From JBDKVA01 sp039679375 (lineage in GTDB: Bacteria > Bacillota > Clostridia > Acetivibrionales > DTU013): a stretch of 35,686 nt of DNA. Below, piece after piece: positions 1 to 7,576 of this stretch (the first letter of the stretch is position 1; each line of letters starts with the position of its first letter). Position numbers and translations under genes: made by a program. The notes beneath the pieces were generated by a model. The model saw nothing but the letters and a program-made list of their open reading frames with translations, did not search any database and was not told where the DNA came from. Location: contig JBDKVA010000044.1 in assembly GCA_039679375.1 (NCBI GenBank), positions 1 through 35,686 of the forward strand, in the 5' to 3' direction.

Positions 1-40
1 CCATAAAAAATCTTGAAAAGAGTTCGACGTTAGCATAAAA

Positions 41-238
41 TCAAATCATCGATAAGGTGTCCGGATGTTTCCGGTTTACTGTCCGGATGCCTCCGGAATC
101 GCCGTCCGGATACGCCGGAATACGCAGTTTGAGCTTATCATTGAGATTTACATAACCTGACGCTGTTATATTAATTGCATACTGTGATGGTTTAGGTGGT
201 GGGATGAATAAACTAAATTGGGAGAAATCAATCGACAT
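41..238 (-). CDS. small protein of unknown function (65 aa)
   Basis: I do not recognise this protein. The start is well supported: AGGAGG lies 10 bases upstream of the ATG at 238. Residues about 5-35 read like a folded segment (FSLFIPPPKP, then NITASGYVNLNDKL). The C-terminal third is encoded by the TCCGGA repeat block at 59-125, giving a repetitive Pro/Gly/Asp/Arg tail that ends HPDTLSMI. It is not clear whether the repeats belong to the original gene or invaded its 3' end. The next gene on the left lies outside the window. The gene sits in the AT-rich accessory stretch near the DUF262 gene, so a mobile-element association is possible but unproven. Confidence 0.5.
   Translation of the reverse strand: MSIDFSQFSLFIPPPKPSQYAINITASGYVNLNDKLKLRIPAYPDGDSGGIRTVNRKHPDTLSMI
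59..125. repeat. three tandem 22-23 bp repeats with TCCGGA cores
   Basis: Units start at 59, 81 and 104. Each begins GTCCGGAT and contains a second CCGG about 10 bases later, so each unit is also a short inverted repeat (CCGGA with TCCGG). The block is GC-rich inside AT-rich surroundings and overlaps the 3' end of the small gene at 41-238. Confidence 0.6.
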
Positions 239-489
239 TACAGATACTCCTCCTTATAAAAATTGTTATTTAATAAATGAATGTTTATAGTAAAAAATTA
301 CTATTCTACATTAAAGCATTATAACAATTCGCATAATATGTTTCCATTTATTTCCCAAATATTGTTTCTTGGAAATAACATTAAATCCTATTCTGTAAAA
401 TAATCATGAAAGTTGTATACTGTAAACAGACAGTATTAGTCATGCTTTTTAGGAGAATATGTATTAGGCTTTGTTTTAGTAAAAGTGTA

Positions 490-513
490 GCCTCCATTTT
501 AATTTATGGAGGC
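490..513 (-). terminator. terminator-like hairpin inside the 3' end of the 63-aa gene
   Basis: A perfect 7-bp stem GCCTCCA/TGGAGGC has a 10-base loop. On the minus strand it is followed by ACACTTTTAC, so the U-tract is weak. The stop codon of the 63-aa gene lies in the loop, so its last codons are part of the terminator. Confidence 0.5.
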
Positions 514-690
514 TTTCCCATCCTTCCAATGAAGCATGTCAATAATAGCGGCAGCTAATATATTAGGATTCTGTGCTTCTGTTATTACTTTAACTGAATC
601 AAAATATAAAGCTCTTGGGTATTTACTGGCATTATACTTACCATGCCATGCATCAAAAAACTTTTTTATATTTTCTTTATCACTTACCAT
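499..690 (-). CDS. small protein of unknown function downstream of the DUF262 gene (63 aa)
   Basis: I do not recognise this protein. It overlaps the 3' end of the DUF262 gene by 11 bases in another frame, with GGGA about 5 bases and GGAAGG about 14 bases before the ATG, so translational coupling is likely. The sequence is mostly helical in character: a charged N-terminus (KENIKKFFDAWHGKY), a central LYFDSVKVITEAQ and a hydrophobic stretch ILAAAIIDMLHW. There is no signal peptide or clear motif. It ends inside the terminator hairpin, so the gene may be a shortened remnant of a longer partner of the restriction-like gene. Confidence 0.5.
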   Translation of the reverse strand: MVSDKENIKKFFDAWHGKYNASKYPRALYFDSVKVITEAQNPNILAAAIIDMLHWKDGKASIN

Positions 691-2617
691 TAAGTCCCAA
701 TAATCCTTCCTTGTCAGGAATCTCTATCTTCCATCTTTCTTCCATGAATTCAAGAAGCTTATTACTTCTTTCTTTAATCTTTTTGTCATTCCATTCTGTG
801 TTCTGGGCAACCTCTATTTCCGAATATGAACCATTAAAATATCCTGTGTTTTTTTTATTCTTATCAAGGTGTTTTTTCTTATAATCAAAGCTTTCATTTT
901 GCAGTTCCGAATTCTTTGACCTTGTTAAAACAAGCAGGTTTCCTAAAGAATTAAGAAGCCGTTCCTTTTTCTTCTGTGTAAATTTTCCGAACCGTTTTTT
1001 CCAATATTCATTGGTATCGGTCTGAGGGTATATATGTTCAATTGTATAAGGTTTCATTAAGGTTTCCCAGCTTACCTTGTTTTCACCTTTGGCACATTTC
1101 TGAAGGTATAGTTCATATTCGTACAGAAAATATTTCATTGCTCCCCATGAGTAAAAACCTTCATACTTTTTATATAGTTCCTCAACTTGATCATAAAACT
1201 TGTCCAAATCGAACCAGCCTAACGGGTTTTCGTCTTCATCAAATCCGTCAGTTAAAGTATTTATTTCCTCTACAATATCATAAATATCAATCTCAGCTTC
1301 AAAGTATCTATGTGCCATTCTGTAGAAATTACTGTTTTGTGTATTAGTTGGTCTTTTAGTTAAATCAAACACAAGGAAATTAAATCTTTCGCAGGCTTTT
1401 AATAACTCTATCAAGACATCTTCATTTTCACCTTTAACAATAGCAGTCATTATTAATGGCTTAAAAGCTCCATAACCAAGCCTATCCAATTTCATGAGCC
1501 ATTCTTTTGTTTCTTCACCGAATGTTATTTCACTATCTGCATCCTGGTGGTATGGATTGAACATGTGAAACCAGACCTTAACACTCTTTGCTAAACTATC
1601 AATATAATTTTTTATCTCTTCAAAGCCAACTTTTAGCTTCTGGGGATTGGCTACATTCTTGGGGATAAAGTATTCATTCAAAAGAAAGATAGCATATGAT
1701 TCAGAAGTTTTCCGCTCATACTTGAAGTACATAATCCAATGGTTCTGCAGGAATGAATCATCTTCTAACGGGTTCTTTTCATTCTTCCCCAAATACTCAT
1801 AGACCGTTTTCCAAGTCTCGTTAATATCCTTTCTCAATCTGTTGCAAACGTCCTTACTATCATTCAATAAAGTTGTAAGGTATATCAGTCTATTTTTCAG
1901 AAGTTCTAGCTTTGATAATGGCTTGCCCCTGTTATTCATGGTTTCAAAGGTCACGAACACGTCCAGCTCTTCTTCAATCTCATAAAGGTTGAATTTAAGC
2001 CCACTAACCAACTTTTTTAGAAGTAGTTCATGATCTTCTTTTTCCCATTTATCAATTCTTTTATTAAAGAAGTCTTTGGCATTCTTTAAATTGGCAGTAT
2101 ATAAGGTTTTCTTCGGCACTTTATCTGATGAAGATGATTTTTGCCCTAGAATTTCTGTCTTAAAAAATTCATCTGATGGGTTATCTTTTTCATAACCGAA
2201 GATAAAGGACTTATAAAGCTTTTCATACTGCTGAAATAGGTATTTATCTTTAAATTTTCTCACTGAATCAAACAATAAAGAATCTTCATCCTTATATTTA
2301 GACAATATGACATTTATCAGTATTATTACGGTTGTAAGGCGTTGCTGCCCGTCAATGACATGATAAGCTTTGAAAGCTTTATCGAAGAGCCAAAGGTCAT
2401 CTTTCCATATCTCTTGATTGCGAATATCACTTTTTTTGATATTCTCTATTGTGAGCATGCCAGTATAATGATTCCTGCCATCTTTAAGGTTATCAAGATC
2501 CTCCCAGAACGCTTCTAATTGGTCATCCTGCCACGCATAACCACGTTGATAATCTGGTATCCGAAAAAACCTGCTGTTGAATATCTCAGTTAGTGTAAGT
2601 AGTTCATTAGTAGCCAT
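680..2617 (-). CDS. DUF262/DUF1524 protein, GmrSD-type restriction endonuclease-like
   Basis: This is likely a defence enzyme. Fused DUF262-DUF1524 proteins resemble GmrSD, a type IV restriction system that attacks modified phage DNA using NTP. Numbered from the ATG at 2617, the N-terminal DUF262 part shows RIPDYQRGYAW at residues 19-29, the signature DGQQR at 89-93, and later FVTFETMNNRGKPLS. The C-terminal DUF1524 (HNH-like nuclease) part has TIEHIYPQ at about residue 527 and NSLGNLLVLT after it. At 645 aa both domains are present and no break is seen. The start at 2617 is chosen over an in-frame ATG at 2662 because AGGGGG sits 7 bases before it. The gene is AT-rich, lies beyond the 3' end of ssrA and overlaps a small gene downstream. 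Target modification and activity are inference from the family. Confidence 0.85.
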   Translation of the reverse strand: MATNELLTLTEIFNSRFFRIPDYQRGYAWQDDQLEAFWEDLDNLKDGRNHYTGMLTIENIKKSDIRNQEIWKDDLWLFDKAFKAYHVIDGQQRLTTVIILINVILSKYKDEDSLLFDSVRKFKDKYLFQQYEKLYKSFIFGYEKDNPSDEFFKTEILGQKSSSSDKVPKKTLYTANLKNAKDFFNKRIDKWEKEDHELLLKKLVSGLKFNLYEIEEELDVFVTFETMNNRGKPLSKLELLKNRLIYLTTLLNDSKDVCNRLRKDINETWKTVYEYLGKNEKNPLEDDSFLQNHWIMYFKYERKTSESYAIFLLNEYFIPKNVANPQKLKVGFEEIKNYIDSLAKSVKVWFHMFNPYHQDADSEITFGEETKEWLMKLDRLGYGAFKPLIMTAIVKGENEDVLIELLKACERFNFLVFDLTKRPTNTQNSNFYRMAHRYFEAEIDIYDIVEEINTLTDGFDEDENPLGWFDLDKFYDQVEELYKKYEGFYSWGAMKYFLYEYELYLQKCAKGENKVSWETLMKPYTIEHIYPQTDTNEYWKKRFGKFTQKKKERLLNSLGNLLVLTRSKNSELQNESFDYKKKHLDKNKKNTGYFNGSYSEIEVAQNTEWNDKKIKERSNKLLEFMEERWKIEIPDKEGLLGLNGK

Positions 2618-2627
2618 TATGTACCCC

Positions 2628-2972
2628 CTATAAATCGATGTATCTGTAAATTTTTTTACCAATTAGCTCCATAAAGCTATTATACCATTCTAAATTCCAA
2701 TAGTCCTTACCGGGAAGAGAATAATATCCTTCATAATCTCCTTTGAATCTAATAAAAGAAGCTCTATCAAAGCATAAACAATACTTGCAAAAAAGCAAAA
2801 TGTTCAACTTGCCAAGACAATAAACATAAAACACAACGCTTTTTAATACATAAAACCCACAAAGTAATGTAGCAAATAGTGGGAAAGATGTTTGCCTGGC
2901 AGCAGTAACATAAATATCTGTAAACCTTTCAAAAGTTGTGTTGACATTCTGTAGTGATTCTCTGTTCAACAT
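2628..2972 (-). CDS. hypothetical protein with hydrophobic centre (114 aa)
   Basis: I do not recognise this protein. The frame runs directly into the DUF262 gene, with its stop 10 bases before that ATG and overlapping its ribosome site. AGGAAA lies a few bases upstream of the ATG at 2972. Residues about 28-68 are hydrophobic and Cys/Tyr-rich (possible membrane segments), and the C-terminus is soluble and aromatic (FKGDYEGYYSLPG). A terminator-like hairpin lies just upstream and no promoter is evident, so this may be a decayed remnant rather than a working gene. Confidence 0.3.
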   Translation of the reverse strand: MLNRESLQNVNTTFERFTDIYVTAARQTSFPLFATLLCGFYVLKSVVFYVYCLGKLNILLFCKYCLCFDRASFIRFKGDYEGYYSLPGKDYWNLEWYNSFMELIGKKIYRYIDL

Positions 2973-2990
2973 GAATTTCCTGTTTCAATA

Positions 2991-3028
2991 AGAAAACCAA
3001 AAGCCCCGGGTATTGGTTACCGGAGCTG
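2991..3028 (-). terminator. candidate intrinsic terminator
   Basis: On the minus strand GCTCCGGTA pairs with TACCCGGGGC (one bulge, one G-U), followed by TTTTGGTTTTC. It would stop transcripts arriving from the ssrA side before the accessory genes. Confidence 0.5.
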
Positions 3029-3639
3029 TTATAAAAGGAGGGTGTAATAAAAAAGTTTTCTATGTTTATATAATAACCGTTAAATGTTATGAAACTTCAG
3101 ATGAGTAGTGAACTTTTTATTAAGAATCACAGAGTGACTAAAGGAAGTGGCCACATGTCTACATCGTCCAAACAATATTTTCGATGGGATAAGATATTTA
3201 GCATATAACATTGTTATATGATCAAATACAGGCAGGTGACAAAAGTTGCCTGCCTTGCAAAGCAACTCAAATATTCCATCCAAGATAATGAAATGTTAAA
3301 AATTGTGTGTTAAGAGCTATGGACATTCATTATGGAAATCAAGACAGAACGATCCGAAAATCAGCATATGCTTTTAAAGAAATACTTCAACTCAGTCATT
3401 AAGGACCTGGCGTCAGATAATTTTAAAATACATTATACTATAGCAATTCGTGATACTCCCTTAGACGGAGTATCAATAAAAGTACTTGAAAAGACAATTT
3501 ATTTCAATCTTGATTCATAGTATCATCGAACACAACCATGTATGCCCTGTATCGAAATTTCTAGTCTTCGACAACTGGTGAACCTACAACCCTTAATTTT
3601 CATTGGATTAATAAGGGCAATAAACTACGCGGAGAAATT
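3029..3639. other. intergenic stretch without a convincing gene
   Basis: Two short open frames here (3080-3283 minus, 67 codons; 3332-3520 plus, 62 codons) lack good ribosome sites and recognisable sequence. A plus-strand hairpin at 3230-3255 has AGGCAGG pairing with CCTGCCT, extended by two wobble pairs to an AAAA loop, without a U-tract. The stretch is AT-rich and may be the ssrA-proximal edge of an inserted island. Confidence 0.4.
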
Positions 3640-3675
3640 GAAAAGTGGTCAAAGCCTTACGGCCAAGCCACTTTC
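3640..3675 (-). terminator. ssrA terminator
   Basis: About ten bases past the mature tmRNA 3' end, GGAAAGTGG pairs with CCACTTTTC around an inner GCC-gtaa-GGC hairpin. On the minus strand the outer arm ends CTTTTCAATTTC, a modest U-rich tail. Confidence 0.6.
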
Positions 3676-3685
3676 CGCTAATTTT

Positions 3686-4109
3686 TGGTGGAGGCGAGGG
3701 GTGTCGAACCCCTGTCCGAAACCATATCCTCCAGCGCTTCTACGGGTGTAGACTGTGATTTATGCCTGACCGGGTATTCGTTACCGAACGGCGGCCTTGC
3801 GTTTCCCTACGGCAGACCTTCACAATCAAAGTTCCGCTTTCGGTATCCTTTTAGTTCGGGCTCAGCTCAAGGCTACGGCTGGGCCAGTTCCGGAATTTAA
3901 CCTTCCTATTCCTAAGGCCTGACTTAATGACGCCAGCTACCCGAGGTGCAGAAACCCCGGACTGACGGGCCGCCTATATTAGGCAGCAGCTAAAGCGAAA
4001 TTATCGTTTTTAGCGTTTATTTTTAGTTTCTCGTTTTTTAAAGAGGCCGACGAGAATCCTCTACCCGCTACACTGGTCTCAACAATCCCGTCGAAACCAA
4101 TACGCCCCC
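3686..4109 (-). ncRNA. ssrA: tmRNA (transfer-messenger RNA)
   Basis: tmRNA rescues stalled ribosomes by acting as tRNA-Ala and then as a short mRNA encoding a degradation tag. The 5' end GGGGGCG (ending at 4109) pairs with CGCCTCC before the encoded 3' CCA (3686-3688). The T-arm sequence GGGTTCGA is near the 3' end and GGTTTCGACGGG near the 5' end. The tag frame at 3979-4014 reads AKNDNFALAAA and stop, the expected clostridial-type tag ending in ALAAA. At 424 bases it is longer than the usual 350-400. It lies 113 bases after smpB on the same strand, the usual pairing of tmRNA with its protein partner. Its 3' end is a common attachment site for integrating elements. Confidence 0.97.
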
Positions 4110-4222
4110 AAATAATGCAGATACCAGAGACTAGATATCAGAAACCGGATTTGTAAGTCATCGATTCCATGAAATCATATCTTTTAATCTGCTGTTAATT
4201 GAAGCTATTCACTTGTCAAGCT

Positions 4223-4687
4223 TCATTTAAACTGCTCTTTCATCTTCCGGTCGATTTCACGCTTGGCATCCCTTTCGGCGATGTCGTCACGCTTGTCGTA
4301 CAGCTTCTTGCCTTTGGCAATCCCAAGCTCCAGCTTCACCCTGCCTCTTTTAAAATACAACTGCAGCGGAACAAGGGCAAGCCCTTTTTGCTGGGTGTAG
4401 CCGATGAGTCTGTTGATCTCGCTCCGGTGCAGTAAAAGCTTACGGTCACGCAAGGGTTCCTTGTTGAATATGTTCCCCTGCTCATATGGGCTGATATGCA
4501 TGCCGTTGATCATGACCTCGCCGCCCTCAATCATAGCATAGCTATCCTTCAGGTTCACTTTGCCCTGCCTGATTGATTTCACTTCCGTGCCCGACAGTAC
4601 AATACCGGCTTCCAGCGTCTGCTCGATAAAGTAATCATGTCTGGCTTTTTTGTTTTGGGCGACTACCTTTACTCCATCGTTTGCCAT
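4223..4687 (-). CDS. smpB: SsrA-binding protein SmpB
   Basis: SmpB binds tmRNA, occupies the decoding site of stalled ribosomes and starts trans-translation. The 154-aa length is typical. Family features are visible: NKKARHDYFIEQTLEAGIVL at residues about 12-31, then GTEVKSIRQGKVNLKDSYA, MHISPYEQGN, and the basic C-terminal tail KGKKLYDKRDDIAERDAKRE that reaches along the mRNA path. GGAAGG lies 8 bases before the ATG. ssrA follows on the same strand. The gene has its own consensus promoter and a leader with a terminator-like hairpin (separate entries). Confidence 0.97.
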   Translation of the reverse strand: MANDGVKVVAQNKKARHDYFIEQTLEAGIVLSGTEVKSIRQGKVNLKDSYAMIEGGEVMINGMHISPYEQGNIFNKEPLRDRKLLLHRSEINRLIGYTQQKGLALVPLQLYFKRGRVKLELGIAKGKKLYDKRDDIAERDAKREIDRKMKEQFK

Positions 4688-4721
4688 AACTCAAGCCTTC
4701 CGGTCAAAAACTCCCGTGCGA

Positions 4722-4748
4722 TAAAAATAACCCTTCGTAGAAAGGGTT
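4722..4748 (-). promoter_or_regulatory. terminator-like hairpin in the smpB leader
   Basis: AACCCTT pairs with AAGGGTT around a six-base loop and is followed by ATTTTTAT on the minus strand. It lies between the consensus promoter at 4785-4813 and smpB, about 30 bases from the expected transcript start. It could act as an attenuator, although the stem is short. Confidence 0.5.
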
Positions 4749-4784
4749 CAGCAAGTTTACCTTTATCGCTTCCGGTTTGATATC

Positions 4785-4813
4785 ATTATACTAACGCATC
4801 ACTCCGGTGTCAA
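4785..4813 (-). promoter_or_regulatory. sigma-A promoter for smpB
   Basis: TTGACA, 17 bases, TATAAT: a perfect housekeeping match on the minus strand, about 100 bases before the smpB start. Confidence 0.85.
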
Positions 4814-4955
4814 GTCATTTGGAAGCTATTTGGATGCCGGCTCGGATTGACCGGATTGTCCATTGCTGTTCGGTAAGTCAGAATATTGAATATTATTTTT
4901 TGGTTAATCAATACTAAAATAGAAGCCATAAAATATTAAAAAAGCAGGTGATGAA

Positions 4956-5195
4956 ATGATAACAGCCGAAGTAGCAGTGTACCCGCTGAAAACCAACGAT
5001 GCTTCAAACGTAATAAACAGATCCATAGATGCGTTGAAGGGCAGGAATATTACTATTACCGTCAATTCCATGAATACAAAGATTACAGGCAATAATAACG
5101 ATGTATTCCAATCCCTTGCAACAATGTTCACTGAAGCTGAAAAGACAGGCGGAGAAGTTAATATGGTGGTAACAGTTGCCAACAATGCAGGCTGA
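4956..5195 (+). CDS. thiamine-binding-type protein (YqgV/MTH1187, DUF77 family)
   Basis: This small single-domain ferredoxin-like protein has the pattern of the thiamine-binding family: ITAEVAVYPLKTNDASNVINRSIDAL at the N-terminus, a central strand ITITVNSMNTKITG, and NDVFQSLATMFTEAEKTGGEVNMVVTVANN. Family members bind thiamine or related ligands and form oligomers; here the ligand is inferred. The 79-aa length is slightly short for the family. AGGTGAT precedes the ATG. It is a single gene with its own terminator at 5245-5285. Confidence 0.75.
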   Translation: MITAEVAVYPLKTNDASNVINRSIDALKGRNITITVNSMNTKITGNNNDVFQSLATMFTEAEKTGGEVNMVVTVANNAG

Positions 5196-5244
5196 TCGTT
5201 TTATTAGCGCAAAAATACCGCAATTGGCACGACACCAGGCTGGT

Positions 5245-5285
5245 GTTTGCGGGACAGCCTGACCGCCGTCCCGTAAACATTTTTA
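5245..5285 (+). terminator. intrinsic terminator of the thiamine-binding-type gene
   Basis: An 11-bp stem GTTTGCGGGAC/GTCCCGTAAAC (one wobble) is followed by ATTTTTAATT on the plus strand. Confidence 0.8.
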
Positions 5286-5321
5286 ATTATGGAATTTATG
5301 TACTTCATACTGATCAGGAAG

Positions 5322-5720
5322 CTACCGAAGCTTGCCTCTCAGCTCGCACAGCCTCGGCTTGCTCTCATAAGCCTTCACATATTTTTCATAGTCCTCAGTA
5401 CATATGCTGTCAGTTTTGCTTAAATATTCCTCAATAAAATTAACCCGCGTCTTAAGGTCTGCACAAATATATCCCTCGCATCGGGCACAGTTATCATACC
5501 CTTTTACCATAGTACAAGACCTTACAGGGCAGTTCGGATCAATGTGTCTGCCTTCATTGTTGCAGCCGGCACACTCTACATCATCCGGCGCAATATCAAA
5601 CCCAAATATCCTTTTCCATCCTTCACTGACCCTTCTCTTATCATCATCGTTCTTGATATTCTCCCTGTACGCAGGGCATAGATCACATCTGTAGCCGCAT
5701 CGCGTAAGCATTTCTTCCAT
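5322..5720 (-). CDS. Cys-rich DUF3795 protein
   Basis: The pattern of cysteines matches the DUF3795 family, which is common in anaerobes and has no known function. Visible are CGYRCDLCPAY at residues 8-18, CAGC, CPVRSC, and CARCEGYIC, enough for two zinc or iron-sulfur sites. The 132-aa length is normal. The start has GGGAG about 8 bases upstream. It is monocistronic, flanked by a plus-strand terminator on one side and the PHP gene on the other. Metal binding is inferred from the cysteines only. Confidence 0.75.
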   Translation of the reverse strand: MEEMLTRCGYRCDLCPAYRENIKNDDDKRRVSEGWKRIFGFDIAPDDVECAGCNNEGRHIDPNCPVRSCTMVKGYDNCARCEGYICADLKTRVNFIEEYLSKTDSICTEDYEKYVKAYESKPRLCELRGKLR

Positions 5721-5822
5721 ATTGTATCACTCCCTTTTTAATTATATATTAATGATACAAATATTAATGTGACAGCAGCATGTCATATTAAAAACAACGT
5801 ATTAATTAATTTTTAAAATAAT

Positions 5823-6746
5823 CTAAACCCGTTTTAGCTGGAAAAGCAAATGATAAGGCACCTTTAATGAGCCCCTTCCGCTTCCTATCTCGATATCAGG
5901 CTTGAAGCTGCCGTGGAAATCGCTGCCGCCTGTTGCAAGCAGCTTGTGTTTTTCAGAAAGGTATAGAAGCTCTGCTGTCTGTTTCGGCGTATTATCGGTA
6001 TAGTACGCCTCAATTCCTTTCAAGCCGGCTGCAGCAAGCTGTTCCAGTAAAATATCCAGCTGTTCTCTGTTCATGAATAGATAGATCGGATGTGCCAATA
6101 CCGGCACGCCCCCAGCATTAATGATTTCCGAGATCCCTTCTGCCGGCGTCAGCTTATCCTTTTTAAAATAGGCCGGCTTGCCGGCAGCCAGATATTTGTC
6201 AAAAGCCTCCTTCATGCTTGCTACATATCCCTTTTCAATCATGATCCTTGCTATATGAGGCCTTCCGGCATTACCACCGGCTGCAAGACGGTTTACTTCG
6301 CTCAAAGTTATATCAAACCCGAGTTCATTTAGTTTTTTAACAATTTTGGGATTGCGCTGTTCTCTTTTCTCTCGAAGCTCTTCAAGCGTTTTTGCTATGG
6401 AAGGATATTTTGCATTAAAGAAATATCCAAGGAGATGCATTTCAAAGCTTGAAGGCGCAGGACATTTTATTGTCAATGAGTCAGGTGATGAAGCACCGCA
6501 GGATCCGCCCCATTTTGAAAAATCGACACTGATCTCAACTCCGCGGATTACCTCAATACCTAGTCTTCTGCCCTCTTCTACAGCAGGTTCCACTCCGTTC
6601 ATCGTGTCGTGGTCTGTTATTGCGACTGCGGAAAGGCATTTTTCATATGCGTGCCTGACCAGCTCCGTCGGTGTCATGCTGCCATCCGAAGCGGTAGTAT
6701 GCGTATGTAAATCGATAGTTCGTTCCTGCTGCCGATTCTGCTCCAT
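5823..6746 (-). CDS. PHP-domain phosphoesterase (TrpH/RNase AM-like)
   Basis: The PHP metal-binding motifs are present: DLHTHTTASDG at residues 12-22, AITDHDTMNG, VLAHPIYLF and GGSDFHGSF near the C-terminus. Relatives such as E. coli YciV (RNase AM) and the nucleoside-3',5'-bisphosphate phosphatase of Chromobacterium remove 5' nucleotides from RNA or hydrolyse pAp. Substrate here is inferred only. About 20 extra residues between EISVDFS and the FEMHLLGYFF strand (Ser/Gly/Cys-rich, around residues 76-96) are unusual. AGGAGA precedes the ATG by 9 bases. The DUF402 gene lies 52 bases upstream on the same strand and may be co-transcribed. Confidence 0.85.
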   Translation of the reverse strand: MEQNRQQERTIDLHTHTTASDGSMTPTELVRHAYEKCLSAVAITDHDTMNGVEPAVEEGRRLGIEVIRGVEISVDFSKWGGSCGASSPDSLTIKCPAPSSFEMHLLGYFFNAKYPSIAKTLEELREKREQRNPKIVKKLNELGFDITLSEVNRLAAGGNAGRPHIARIMIEKGYVASMKEAFDKYLAAGKPAYFKKDKLTPAEGISEIINAGGVPVLAHPIYLFMNREQLDILLEQLAAAGLKGIEAYYTDNTPKQTAELLYLSEKHKLLATGGSDFHGSFKPDIEIGSGRGSLKVPYHLLFQLKRV

Positions 6747-6798
6747 GAAATATGTCTCCTGTCCAATCTCATCTTTATCCCTATTATGTACAATTTAC

Positions 6799-7272
6799 TC
6801 AGTATTCATATCCTGCACATTCCGGCGGAGGAAAACTTTCTGCATAAATCAGCTTTAATAGACCATCCATTGTTTTTAGCGCCGTACAGGCCTGCTCACT
6901 GCTGATTAAACCTTCCTCCATGGCTTGGGCAAGCTCATCTGCATCCAGCAGCCTTACCTCGCCGTCCGGCAATATTTTGATGTCTACCAGCAGGTCATTG
7001 AGTGTATAGGTATCGGACGCCTGATTGTACCGGACCTCAACAATATCACAATACCAATACAGAAACCGGCCGTTTTGGTCGTAGAACCGGCCTAACTTAT
7101 AACCGCGGTCCAGGAAAGTAAACGAAATGCCGCCGTAAAAGTCCGGCCTCGGTTTGATTGACGTCCATTTTGTAACCAGCAGGCTTTCGTTTCGGTAAAG
7201 GAGTTCATCACTTGAAATATCGACTACCTCGAACGGTATATATCTTCTGCGTAAAACTACCGGTTTCTTCAT
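6799..7272 (-). CDS. DUF402 protein, possible nucleoside di/triphosphatase
   Basis: This DUF402 protein shows the family core WTSIKPRPDFYGGISFTFLDRGYKLGRFYD-type region and YWYCDIVEV...LNDLLVDIKILPDGEVRLLDADEL. Characterised relatives (S. aureus Ntdp, Streptomyces FomD) hydrolyse nucleotides with divalent metal. The ATG at 7272 is preferred to an in-frame one at 7347 because GGGAGAT precedes it, giving 157 aa. It lies upstream of the PHP gene on the same strand. The substrate is unknown. Confidence 0.75.
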   Translation of the reverse strand: MKKPVVLRRRYIPFEVVDISSDELLYRNESLLVTKWTSIKPRPDFYGGISFTFLDRGYKLGRFYDQNGRFLYWYCDIVEVRYNQASDTYTLNDLLVDIKILPDGEVRLLDADELAQAMEEGLISSEQACTALKTMDGLLKLIYAESFPPPECAGYEY

Positions 7273-7507
7273 ATCAAATATTATCTCCCACGTTGATTTT
7301 GTTCTATTATACCCCAGCAACCGATAATATGAAACATAACTTTTCATAAATTGTGTTTATCCTGTGATAATGCCGCTGTTACGATAAATACTTTACCTGG
7401 TTTTGTATGAGTTAGCGCAGTTTTTATCGAAGGACAACGGATGACGCCTTATATTATTACATCGTGAGAATTGCAGACATGGGCAGACATCTTTTGTTAC
7501 ACGATGC

Positions 7508-7536
7508 TTGCAGTACAACTCAATAATTTGTATAAT
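7508..7536 (+). promoter_or_regulatory. promoter of the GntR gene
   Basis: TTGCAG, 17 bases, TATAAT, 40 bases before the GntR start. Just downstream, TATTAAGTAACATAATA resembles the AT-rich sites before the next gene and could be an autoregulatory site. Confidence 0.65.
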
Positions 7537-7576
7537 AGTGTATTAAGTAACATAATAAATTAGGATGAAATGAAAT

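Noticed and set aside
59..125. Possible CRISPR array
   Set aside because: The three units are directly adjacent without spacers, and no cas gene is present.
3080..3520. Two short open frames (67 codons minus, 62 codons plus)
   Set aside because: Neither has a good ribosome site, recognisable sequence or gene context.
3686..3760. Separate tRNA gene at the CCA end
   Set aside because: The tRNA-like T-arm and acceptor belong to the tmRNA; no anticodon arm is present.
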